Origin: an uncultured Burkholderiaceae bacterium | GTDB taxonomy: Bacteria; Pseudomonadota; Gammaproteobacteria; Burkholderiales; Burkholderiaceae_F | DNA: 8,391 nucleotides | Reading direction: 5' to 3' | Assembly (NCBI GenBank): GCA_937936215.1 | Contig: CALGWX010000087.1 | Span: 1-8,391 of the forward strand | Shown: positions 1-6,810 of the stretch, one piece after another | Layout of the letters: every line of letters starts with the position of its first letter | How positions within the stretch are numbered: the stretch's first letter is position 1 | Program-made: the position numbers and the translations under genes | Notes under the pieces: generated by a model | What the model was told of the DNA's origin: nothing | The model's database searches: none | Seen by the model: only the letters and a program-made list of their open reading frames with translations

Positions 1-157
1 GGCCGAGCTGCCGCCGCTTTCCGGCCAGGGCGAAGCCGCCGTGGCCGAGTTCGAGCTTCAGCTCGGCGGCGCGGCCGAGGAGCCCACGCCCACGCACGTT
101 GCCACTGGACCCTCTGGGCCCGCCGCCGAGGCGGCGGTGGCCCAACCGTCCCACTAG
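1..157 (+). CDS. scpB: C-terminal end of probable segregation and condensation protein B (partial)
   Basis: An open frame with codons from base 2 ends at TAG 155-157, leaving 51 residues of an incomplete gene. The visible start, AELPPLSGQGEAAVAEF, resembles the end of ScpB proteins, where the second winged-helix domain closes with a segment like LASLDELPPL before a variable tail. The rest (Ala, Pro, Thr, Glu rich) looks like a disordered tail. ScpB works with ScpA and SMC in chromosome condensation and segregation. The main support is position: in Burkholderiales scpB commonly lies directly before rluB, and here the gap to the rluB ATG is only 16 bases. No diagnostic domain lies inside the window, so the name rests on synteny and a short resemblance. 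Confidence 0.55.
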   Translation, partial: AELPPLSGQGEAAVAEFELQLGGAAEEPTPTHVATGPSGPAAEAAVAQPSH

Positions 158-173
158 CGAGACCACTGCTGCC

Positions 174-1532
174 ATGACGCATGCGATCCGGCCGCCGGCC
201 GATGACGACGACCTGAACACAGCGCGGGCGGACGCGCCGGCTGGCGATGCCGAGGCCGGGGCGGCCGAAGCCGCCAACGGTGAGCCCGGCGCGTCGCCCG
301 AGCAGGGTCCGGGTGGCGAGGGCCGCGGCCTGCGCGAGCCGCGAGGCCGGCGGCGCCGGGGTCGCGGCGGTCGCGGCCGTGGTGCGCCAGCGGTGCCCGG
401 CGCCGAGGCGCCGGCGGCGGAAGGCGCGCCGCTGGTGGCCGAGCCGCGGCCGCGGGCGCCGCTGGTCGTGGGCGAGGGCGAGGAGCTGAACCCGGAGGGG
501 CTGGCGCCGGCGCCGCTGCCGCGCGAGTTGCTCGAACGCGGCCGGCGCGCGGCGAAGCTGGCGGCCAGCCAGCAGTCGGAGAAGTTGCAGAAGATCCTCG
601 CCGACGCCGGCATCGGCTCGCGCCGCGACATGGAGGAACTGATCATCGCTGGCCGCGTATCGGTCAACGGCGAGCCGGCGCACATCGGCCAGCGGGTGCT
701 GCCGAGCGACGTGGTGAGGGTCAACGGCAAGCCGCTGCCGCGCAAGCAGCCGGGCCGGCTGCCGCGGGTGCTTGTCTATCACACGCCGGCCGGCGAGATC
801 GTCTCGCAGGACGACCCCGGCGAGCGGCCGACGGTCTTCGACCGCCTGCCCAAGGTCTCGGGCGGCCGCTGGGTCGCGGTCGGCCGCCTCGACTTCAACA
901 CCGAGGGACTGCTGATCCTCACCACCTCGGGCGATCTGGCCAACCGGCTGATGCACCCACGCTACGAGGTCGAGCGCGAGTACGCGGTGCGGGTCTTCGG
1001 CGAACTGTCGCCGCAGGCGCGGCAGCAGCTGCTCGACGGCGTGGCGCTCGACGACGGCCTGGCCAAATTCTCTCGCATCGACGACGAAGGTGGCAGCGGC
1101 GCCAATCACTGGTACCGGGTCACCATCAGCGAGGGGCGCAACCGCGAGGTGCGGCGGATGTTCGCCGCCGTCGGCCTGGAGGTGACGCGGCTGATCCGCA
1201 TCCGCTACGGCGCCGTGCAGCTGCCGCGCTCGCTGCCGCGCGGCCGCTACATCGAGTTGTCGCCGGAATGGGTGCGGGCCTGGATGCACGATCTCGGCAT
1301 CGCCGAGGAAGAGGTGCGCGGCAAGTCCGGAGGCCGCCCGCCGCAGGGGCAGCCGGGGCGCAAGAACAAGCCGCAGCGGCAGGGTCCGCCGCGCCAGCCC
1401 GATCCGCTCACCAGCACCGTGCAGTACATCGCCGCTGGCGGCCGGCCGGGGTTCGGCGGACTGGGGCGTCCCGGGCAGGGCTTCGGCGGTCGTGGCCCGG
1501 GCCGCGGCAAGCCGCGGCGGTTCGGCTCGTAA
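174..1532 (+). CDS. rluB: 23S rRNA pseudouridine synthase (RluB family)
   Basis: The 452-residue product should convert a uridine of 23S rRNA (U2605 in E. coli numbering) to pseudouridine. Residues 1-130 are a low-complexity region rich in Ala, Gly, Pro, Glu and Arg, with an RG cluster at about 57-70. An S4 RNA-binding domain follows at about 135-188 (EKLQKILADAGIGSRRDMEE). The RsuA/RluB/RluE/RluF-type catalytic domain carries GRLDFNTEGLLILT with catalytic Asp240, and the conserved EGRNREVRRMF at 320-330. From about 384 the tail is Gly, Arg and Pro rich with FGG and RG repeats. I chose ATG 174 because the frame also opens at TTG 99, but that start would run inside the preceding gene. No strong ribosome binding site precedes ATG 174. 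E. coli RluB is much shorter; the extra length is the two tails. RluB is preferred over RsuA/RluE/RluF from the scpB-rluB context. Confidence 0.9.
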   Translation: MTHAIRPPADDDDLNTARADAPAGDAEAGAAEAANGEPGASPEQGPGGEGRGLREPRGRRRRGRGGRGRGAPAVPGAEAPAAEGAPLVAEPRPRAPLVVGEGEELNPEGLAPAPLPRELLERGRRAAKLAASQQSEKLQKILADAGIGSRRDMEELIIAGRVSVNGEPAHIGQRVLPSDVVRVNGKPLPRKQPGRLPRVLVYHTPAGEIVSQDDPGERPTVFDRLPKVSGGRWVAVGRLDFNTEGLLILTTSGDLANRLMHPRYEVEREYAVRVFGELSPQARQQLLDGVALDDGLAKFSRIDDEGGSGANHWYRVTISEGRNREVRRMFAAVGLEVTRLIRIRYGAVQLPRSLPRGRYIELSPEWVRAWMHDLGIAEEEVRGKSGGRPPQGQPGRKNKPQRQGPPRQPDPLTSTVQYIAAGGRPGFGGLGRPGQGFGGRGPGRGKPRRFGS

Positions 1533-1558
1533 GCCGCGCTCGCGTCGGCCGGCGTCGA

Positions 1559-1583
1559 GCAGCCGCGCTAATGCTGCGGCTGC
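1559..1583 (+). other. GC-rich stem-loop after rluB
   Basis: GCAGCCGC (1559-1566) and GCGGCTGC (1576-1583) form a perfect 8-bp stem with a 9-base loop, starting 27 bases after the rluB stop codon. No T-run follows, so this is not a standard intrinsic terminator. It could mark or protect the 3' end of the scpB-rluB message, or be chance in GC-rich DNA. Confidence 0.3.
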
Positions 1584-1692
1584 ACGGGTGGCGCGGGCGG
1601 GCGGCGAGAAGGCGAGCAGGGTCGCCGCCGGCGAGGTGCTTCGGCCTTTTCGCGGCGCACGGCGGCACCGCTGGGACGAGGGTTCCGTCGGC

Positions 1693-1721
1693 CGGGCAAG
1701 CCGGCCGGCAGCACGTATAAT
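1693..1721 (+). promoter_or_regulatory. Probable sigma-70 promoter for the rimP-nusA-infB operon
   Basis: TATAAT at 1716-1721 is a perfect -10 box in a very GC-rich region where such a hexamer is unlikely by chance. At 17-bp spacing the -35 position (1693-1698, CGGGCA) matches TTGACA at only 3 of 6 bases, and there is no extended -10 TG. Transcription would start near 1728, giving a leader of about 170 bases before rimP. A 7-bp perfect GC inverted repeat (1689-1695 with 1701-1707) lies over the -35 region. Confidence 0.6.
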
Positions 1722-1755
1722 TGCGTGGTTGCGGCAAGCGCCGAATCCAATTTCG

Positions 1756-1788
1756 ATGTCTAGCCGCCCGCGCTGCCGCGACCGATAG
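1756..1788 (+). CDS. Possible Arg-rich leader peptide in the rimP leader
   Basis: ATG 1756 opens a 10-codon frame, MSSRPRCRDR, ending at TAG 1786-1788. It lies in the inferred leader RNA, 15 bases before the first hairpin (from 1803) and about 49 bases before the terminator stem. Four of its ten codons are Arg. No Shine-Dalgarno sequence is visible before the ATG, and Arg codons are common in GC-rich DNA by chance. It is listed for its position in an attenuator-like layout; translation is unproven. Confidence 0.2.
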   Translation: MSSRPRCRDR

Positions 1789-1802
1789 CGCCCACGGGTG
1801 CG

Positions 1803-1825
1803 CAGGGCTTCGCAGCGCGAGCCTG
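1803..1825 (+). promoter_or_regulatory. Leader hairpin upstream of the attenuator
   Basis: CAGG 1803-1806 pairs with CCTG 1822-1825. The stem continues, past bulged G1807 and T1810, with CT 1808-1809 against AG 1820-1821 and CGC 1811-1813 against GCG 1817-1819, closing on a 3-base loop. Its 3' arm (GAGCCT, 1819-1824) can instead pair with the 5' arm of the terminator, so it may take part in a switch. The fold was worked out by hand, with no energy calculated. Confidence 0.3.
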
Positions 1826-1836
1826 TTGAAAACAAC

Positions 1837-1863
1837 AAATGGGCTTCACGCCCATTTTTTTTT
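1837..1863 (+). terminator. Intrinsic terminator in the rimP leader, probable attenuator
   Basis: AAATGGGC (1837-1844) and GCCCATTT (1850-1857) make an 8-bp stem with loop TTCAC, followed by a run of nine T at 1855-1863. This is a textbook Rho-independent terminator. It lies about 110 bases downstream of the inferred promoter start and about 33 bases before the rimP start, so it would act on the operon's own transcript rather than on rluB alone. Attenuator-type leaders before rimP have been described in proteobacteria. It may also terminate rluB read-through. Its position inside the longer rimP-frame extension (from GTG 1798) shows that that extension is not coding. Confidence 0.8.
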
Positions 1864-1896
1864 CTGCGCGTCGCCCGGGTGACGCGCGTGCGGATC

Positions 1897-2481
1897 GTGA
1901 CGAGGATTGCGGGCGAACTGATGGCGTTGGTCGAGCGAACCGTCGAGGGGCTCGGCTATGAGCTGGTGGAGCTGGAGCGCACCGGCCGCGGCCTGCTGCG
2001 CGTCACCCTGGACACGGCGCGTCCGGGCGGCATCGGGCTGGACGACTGCGAGCGCGTCAGCCGGCAGCTGACGCATCTCTTCGCGGTCGAGCACGTCGAC
2101 TACGACCGCCTCGAGGTCTCGTCGCCGGGGCTGGACCGGCCGCTGCGGGGCCTGCGCGATTTCGCCCGCTTCGTCGGCTCGGAGGTGGCGCTGCAGCTGC
2201 ACGCCCCGCACGAGGGCCGTCGCAAGCTGCGCGGCACGGTACTCGCCGCCGGCGGCGAGCCCGGCGCGGAGTGGATCCGCCTGCAGGAGTCGCCGCCCGA
2301 GGCGGCGCCCGCGGCGCGGGGCGCGAAGGCGCGCGCGGGCAAGGCGAAGATGGCCGAGGCGCCCGCGCTGCCGCAGTTCGAGCTGCGGCTGGCGGAGATT
2401 GAAAAAGCGCGGCTGGTGCCGCACGTGGACTTTGGTTCGAAGGCGCGGCAGACCGCGCCGCATGAGGAGCGCTCGCGATGA
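1897..2481 (+). CDS. rimP: Ribosome maturation factor RimP
   Basis: RimP helps assemble the 30S subunit. The product is 194 residues from GTG 1897. The N-terminal alpha/beta domain has LGYELVELE (19-27), DDCERVSRQL (49-58) and the family hallmark RLEVSSPGLDRPL (71-83). The C-terminal SH3-like domain ends with EKARLVPHVDF. About 27 extra residues, rich in Ala, Lys, Arg and Pro (132-158), sit between strands of that domain. Start choice: GTG 1897 gives an N-terminal helix of the same length as E. coli RimP. ATG 1921 (186 residues) is the main alternative, with AGGA at 1903-1906 rather far upstream. The frame opens back to GTG 1798 but crosses the terminator, so that start is rejected. The stop overlaps the nusA start as ATGA (2478-2481), indicating translational coupling. 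Confidence 0.9.
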   Translation: MTRIAGELMALVERTVEGLGYELVELERTGRGLLRVTLDTARPGGIGLDDCERVSRQLTHLFAVEHVDYDRLEVSSPGLDRPLRGLRDFARFVGSEVALQLHAPHEGRRKLRGTVLAAGGEPGAEWIRLQESPPEAAPAARGAKARAGKAKMAEAPALPQFELRLAEIEKARLVPHVDFGSKARQTAPHEERSR

Positions 2482-4055
2482 GCCGTGAAATCCTGTTGCT
2501 GGTCGACGCCCTGGCGCGCGAGAAGAACGTGCCGCGCGAGATCGTGTTCGGTGCCCTGGAGGCGGCGCTGGCGGCCGCCACCAAGCGCATGTTCGACGAG
2601 GAGGACGTCGACATCCGTGTCGCGGTCGATCGCGAAACTGGCGACTACGAGGCGTACCGGCGCTGGCTGGTGGTGCCCGACGAGGCCGGCCTGCAGGAGC
2701 CGGGGCACCAGATCATCCTGTCGGAGGCGCGCGAGCAGATCCCCGACATCGAGGTCGACGAGTACATCGAGGAGCAACTGCCGCGGCCGGAGTTCGGCCG
2801 CCGCTTCGCGCAGGACACCAAGCAGGTGATCCTGCAGAAGATCCGCGACGCCGAGCGCGAGCAGCTGCTGACCGAGTTCCTCGCCCGCGGCGACGAGATC
2901 GTCAGCGGCACGATCAAGCGCATGGACAAGGGCGACTACATCGTCGAGATCGGCAAGATCGAGGCGCGGCTGCCGCGCTCGGAGACGATCGGCAAGGAGA
3001 ACCTGCGCATCGGCGACCGCGTCCGTGCCTGGGTGGCCAAGGTCGACCGCACCCAGCGCGGGCCGGCGGTGATCCTGTCGCGCACCTCGCCGGAGTTCCT
3101 GAAGAAGCTGTTCGAGCTCGAGGTGCCGGAGATCGAGCAGGGCCTGCTGCAGATCAAGAGCGCCGCGCGCGACCCCGGCATCCGCGCCAAGATCGCCGTC
3201 TGGACCAACGATCGCCGCATCGACCCGATTGGCACCTGCGTCGGCATGCGCGGCTCGCGCGTGCAGGCGGTGACCAACGAGCTGGCCGGCGAGCGGGTCG
3301 ACATCGTGCTGTGGTCGGACGATCCGGCGCAGTTCGTCATCGGCGCGCTGGCCCCGGCCAACGTCAGCTCGATCGTGGTCGACGAGGAAAAGCACGCGAT
3401 GGACGTGGTGGTCGACGAGGACAACCTGGCCATCGCCATCGGCCGCGGCGGCCAGAACGTGCGCCTGGCCTCGGAACTCACGGGCTGGCAGATCAACATC
3501 ATGACCGCCGAGGAGGCGGCCGAGAAGCGCGAGAGCGAAAAAGCCGCTGTGCGCCGGCTGTTCATGGACAAGCTCGACGTCGACGAGGAGATCGCCGACA
3601 TCCTGATCGAGGAGGGCTTCTCCACGCTCGACGAGATCGCCTACGTGCCGATGCAGGAGCTGCTCGACATCGAGGCGCTGGACGCCGAGACGGTCGAGGA
3701 GCTGCGCAACCGGGCCCGCAACGCCCTGCTGACCGAGGCGATCGCGCGCGAGGAGCACATCGAGCAGGCCGACGCGTCGCTGCTGGAGCTGGACGGCATG
3801 GACCGCGAACTGGCCGCCCGCCTGGTGGCCTGCGGCATCCGCAGCCGCGACGACCTGGCGGAACTCGCCGTCGACGAGCTGCGCGCCGTGATGGCGCTGC
3901 CGGCCGAGCGGGCGCGCGCGCTGATCGACAACGGCCTCGAAGGCGTCACCGAAGAGGAGCAGCGGCTGATCGCCGCCGCCGACGAGCAGCGCGCCAAGGA
4001 CCTCATCATGGCCGCGCGCGCGCACTGGTTTGCCGAGGAAGGCGCGCACAGCTGA
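2478..4055 (+). CDS. nusA: Transcription termination/antitermination protein NusA
   Basis: NusA binds RNA polymerase and nascent RNA and controls pausing, termination and rRNA (boxA) antitermination. The 525 residues follow the proteobacterial layout. The polymerase-binding N-terminal domain is at about 1-130 and the S1 domain at about 137-201. KH1 carries VGMRGSRVQAV (255-265) and KH2 carries IGRGGQNVRLAS (321-332). Two acidic C-terminal repeats follow, at about 365-420 (EEGFSTLDEIAYVPMQELL) and about 432-515 (LDGMDRELAARL, then AKDLIMAARAHWF). E. coli NusA is 495 residues. Much of the excess is about 25-30 extra residues in the second acidic repeat, around 484-507. GAGGAG at 2464-2469 is a good ribosome binding site 8 bases before the ATG, which overlaps the rimP stop. 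infB begins 34 bases after the stop. Confidence 0.97.
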   Translation: MSREILLLVDALAREKNVPREIVFGALEAALAAATKRMFDEEDVDIRVAVDRETGDYEAYRRWLVVPDEAGLQEPGHQIILSEAREQIPDIEVDEYIEEQLPRPEFGRRFAQDTKQVILQKIRDAEREQLLTEFLARGDEIVSGTIKRMDKGDYIVEIGKIEARLPRSETIGKENLRIGDRVRAWVAKVDRTQRGPAVILSRTSPEFLKKLFELEVPEIEQGLLQIKSAARDPGIRAKIAVWTNDRRIDPIGTCVGMRGSRVQAVTNELAGERVDIVLWSDDPAQFVIGALAPANVSSIVVDEEKHAMDVVVDEDNLAIAIGRGGQNVRLASELTGWQINIMTAEEAAEKRESEKAAVRRLFMDKLDVDEEIADILIEEGFSTLDEIAYVPMQELLDIEALDAETVEELRNRARNALLTEAIAREEHIEQADASLLELDGMDRELAARLVACGIRSRDDLAELAVDELRAVMALPAERARALIDNGLEGVTEEEQRLIAAADEQRAKDLIMAARAHWFAEEGAHS

Positions 4056-4089
4056 ACGGCACCCCCGAGACATCGGCACCGAGGAACAC

Positions 4090-6810
4090 ATGCAGAGCAA
4101 CACAGTCGCCCAATTTGCCGCCGAGCTGAAGCTGCCGGCCGCGGTCCTGCTCGAACAGCTGCGCGCCGCTGGTGTGGACAAGCGCGGCGAGAACGACGGC
4201 CTGACCGAGGCCGACAAGGCGCGCCTGCTCGAGTCGCTGCGCAAGGCGCACGGCGCTGCCGCGCCCGAGAAGAAGAAGATCACGCTGACGCGCAAGCAGA
4301 CCTCGGAGATCAAGCAGGCCGACGGCTCGGGCCGCGCCCGCACGATCCAGGTCGAGGTGCGCAAGCAGCGCCCCTTCATCCAGCGCGACGCCGAGGTCGA
4401 GGCCGAGGCCGCGGCGCCGGCGCCGGCAGCGCCGGTGATTGACGAGGCCGAGCTGCGCAAGCGCGAGGAAGAGGCGCGGCGGCAGGCCGAGCTGGCGGCG
4501 CGCCAGGCGGCCGAGGCGCGCGAGCGCGCCGAGCGGGCGCAGCGCGAGATCCAGGAAGCGCAGAAGCGCGAGCAGGAGACGGCGGCCGAGGCCGCCGCCC
4601 GCGAGCAGGCCGAGCGCGAGGCGCTGGAGCGCGCGCGCGCCGAGCAGGCCGCCGCCGAGGCGGCAGCGCGCCTCGCGCAGGAGCAGCAGGAACGCGCTCG
4701 CCGCGCCGTCGAGGCGGAGGTGGCCGCGATCAAGGACATGATGGCCGCCCCGCGCAAGGTGCTGAAGGCGCCCGAGCCGGCGGCGCCGGCTGCCGCCGGC
4801 ACCCTGCACAAGCCGGCGGCCAAGGTCGAGGCCAAACCGGGCGAGGCGAAGAAGGAAGAGAAGAAGCCGGGCGTGAAGGAAGTGAAGTCCGGCAAGCTCG
4901 CCTCGAGCTGGTCGGAGGAGGCGGCCAAGAAGCGGGCGCTGAAGACGCGCGGCGACATCAGCGCTGGCCGTGCCGTGGGCTGGCGCGGCCCGCGCGGCGG
5001 CCGTCGCGGCGAGAAGCACGAGGAGCACCCGGCCGCGGCGATGCCGGCCGAGCCGATCGTGCGCGAGGTGGTGGTGCCGGAGACGATCACGGTGGCCGAC
5101 CTGGCGCACAAGATGGCCGTCAAGGCCTCCGAGGTGATCAAGGCGCTGATGAAGATGGGCCAGATGGTCACCATCAACCAGCCGCTCGACCAGGAGACGG
5201 CGATGATCGTGGTCGAGGAGATGGGCCACAAGGCCATCGCCGCCAAGCTCGACGACCCCGAGTCGCTGCTGGCGGCGGCGGGCATCGAGGCCACCGAGGC
5301 GCCCGAGGAGCCGCGGCCGCCGGTGGTCACCATCATGGGCCACGTCGACCACGGCAAGACCTCGCTGCTCGACTACATCCGCCGCACCAAGGTCGCCGCC
5401 GGCGAGGCCGGCGGCATCACGCAGCACATCGGTGCCAACCACGTCGAGACGCCGCGCGGCATCGTCACCTTCCTCGACACGCCGGGCCACGAGGCGTTCA
5501 CGGCGATGCGCGCCCGCGGCGCCAAGGCCACCGACATCGTCATCCTGGTGGTGGCCGCCGACGACGGCGTCATGCCGCAGACCAAGGAGGCGATCGCGCA
5601 CGCGCGCGCTGCCGGCGTGCCGCTGGTGGTGGCGCTGAACAAGATCGACAAGTCGGAGGCGAACCCCGACCGCGTCAAGCAGGAGTTGGTCGCCAACGGC
5701 GTCGTGCCCGAGGAGTACGGCGGCGACTCGCCGTTCGTGCCGGTGTCGGCCAAGACCGGGCAGGGCATCGACGCGCTGCTGGAGAACGTGCTGCTGCAGG
5801 CTGAAGTGCTGGAGCTGAAGGCGCCGGTGGACACCCTGGCCAAGGGCGTGGTGGTGGAGTCGCGGCTGGACAAGGGGCGCGGCCCGGTGGCCACCGTCCT
5901 GGTGCAGTCGGGCACGCTGAAGCGCGGCGACGTGGTGCTGGCGGGCGCGGCCTTCGGGCGCGTGCGCGCGATGCTCGACGAGAAGGGCAAGGCGGTGCAG
6001 GAGGCGGGACCGTCGATCCCGGTGGAGATCCAGGGCCTGTCGGACGTGCCTTCGGCCGGCGACGAACTGATCGTGCTCGGCGACGAGCGCAAGGCGCGCG
6101 AGATCGCGCTGTATCGCCAGGGCAAGTTCCGCGACACCAAGCTCGCCAAGCAGCAGGCGGCCAAGCTGGAGACCATGTTCGAGCAGATCGGCGAGAGCAA
6201 GACGCTGCCGCTGATCATCAAGGCCGACGTGCAGGGCTCGCAGGAGGCGCTGGTGCACGCGCTGACCAAGCTGTCGACCGACGAGGTCAAGGTGCAGGTC
6301 GTGCACGCCGCGGTGGGCGGCATCTCGGAGTCGGACGTTCAGCTGGCGGCGGCGTCGAAGGCGGTGATCATCGGCTTCAACGTCCGCGCCGACCCGCAGG
6401 CGCGCAAGCTGGCCGAGGCGAGCGGCGTCGACATCCGCTACTACAACATCATCTACGACGCCGTCGACGAGGTGAAGGCGGCCCTGTCCGGCATGCTGGC
6501 GCCGGAGCAGCGCGAGCAGGTGCTCGGGCTGGTCGAGATCCGGCAGATCTTCCGCGTGCCGAAGGTTGGCGTGGTGGCGGGCTGCATGGTGCTCGACGGC
6601 CTGGTCAAGCGCGGCGCGCAGGCGCGCCTGCTGCGCGACAACGTGGTGATCTGGACCGGCGAGTTGTCGTCGCTGAAGCGCTTCAAGGACGACGTGCGCG
6701 AGGTCAAGGCCGGCTTCGAGTGCGGCCTGAGCCTCAAGGGCTACGACGACATCAAGGAAGGCGACCAGCTCGAGATCTTCGAGGTGCAGGAGGTGGCGCG
6801 CACGCTCTGA
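4090..6810 (+). CDS. infB: Translation initiation factor IF-2
   Basis: IF-2 is the GTPase that brings fMet-tRNA to the 30S subunit and promotes 50S joining. The product has 906 residues from ATG 4090. A first IF2-N subdomain lies at 1-56. A charged, Ala/Glu/Arg-rich region at about 119-215 is likely a long helix or coiled coil, followed by a Lys/Pro linker and an RG patch (PRGGRRGEK). A second IF2-N domain is at about 326-380. The G domain has G1 GHVDHGKT (417-424), G3 DTPGH (463-467), G4 NKID (517-520) and G5 SAK (553-555). The rest is IF-2 domains II to IV, ending LEIFEVQEVARTL. GAGG at 4081-4084 lies 5 bases before the ATG; the upstream in-frame TTG 4030 falls inside nusA and is rejected. 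Shorter forms from internal starts are known in E. coli; I could not identify one here. Confidence 0.97.
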   Translation: MQSNTVAQFAAELKLPAAVLLEQLRAAGVDKRGENDGLTEADKARLLESLRKAHGAAAPEKKKITLTRKQTSEIKQADGSGRARTIQVEVRKQRPFIQRDAEVEAEAAAPAPAAPVIDEAELRKREEEARRQAELAARQAAEARERAERAQREIQEAQKREQETAAEAAAREQAEREALERARAEQAAAEAAARLAQEQQERARRAVEAEVAAIKDMMAAPRKVLKAPEPAAPAAAGTLHKPAAKVEAKPGEAKKEEKKPGVKEVKSGKLASSWSEEAAKKRALKTRGDISAGRAVGWRGPRGGRRGEKHEEHPAAAMPAEPIVREVVVPETITVADLAHKMAVKASEVIKALMKMGQMVTINQPLDQETAMIVVEEMGHKAIAAKLDDPESLLAAAGIEATEAPEEPRPPVVTIMGHVDHGKTSLLDYIRRTKVAAGEAGGITQHIGANHVETPRGIVTFLDTPGHEAFTAMRARGAKATDIVILVVAADDGVMPQTKEAIAHARAAGVPLVVALNKIDKSEANPDRVKQELVANGVVPEEYGGDSPFVPVSAKTGQGIDALLENVLLQAEVLELKAPVDTLAKGVVVESRLDKGRGPVATVLVQSGTLKRGDVVLAGAAFGRVRAMLDEKGKAVQEAGPSIPVEIQGLSDVPSAGDELIVLGDERKAREIALYRQGKFRDTKLAKQQAAKLETMFEQIGESKTLPLIIKADVQGSQEALVHALTKLSTDEVKVQVVHAAVGGISESDVQLAAASKAVIIGFNVRADPQARKLAEASGVDIRYYNIIYDAVDEVKAALSGMLAPEQREQVLGLVEIRQIFRVPKVGVVAGCMVLDGLVKRGAQARLLRDNVVIWTGELSSLKRFKDDVREVKAGFECGLSLKGYDDIKEGDQLEIFEVQEVARTL

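Noticed and set aside
99..173. An upstream TTG start extending rluB by 25 residues
   Set aside because: It overlaps the preceding gene, which stops at 157. ATG 174 is the simpler start.
1728..1836. A tRNA gene before rimP, as found upstream of rimP in E. coli (metY)
   Set aside because: I found no acceptor-stem pairing, T-loop motif or cloverleaf; the sequence reads as a leader with a hairpin.
1798..1896. N-terminal extension of rimP from GTG 1798
   Set aside because: The extension translates the terminator hairpin and T-run (a Phe run) and has no counterpart in RimP proteins.
4439..4741. Repetitive Ala/Glu/Arg coding region of infB as a possible DNA repeat
   Set aside because: The repetition reflects a charged helical linker normal for IF-2; no exact tandem DNA unit is evident.
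2100..5357. A 1085-codon open frame on the minus strand opposite rimP, nusA and infB
   Set aside because: It lies antisense to three well-recognised genes, is low-complexity (Arg, Ser, Ala, then Leu, His, Asp, Val), and resembles no family. Long antisense frames arise easily when GC-rich coding DNA makes stop codons rare.
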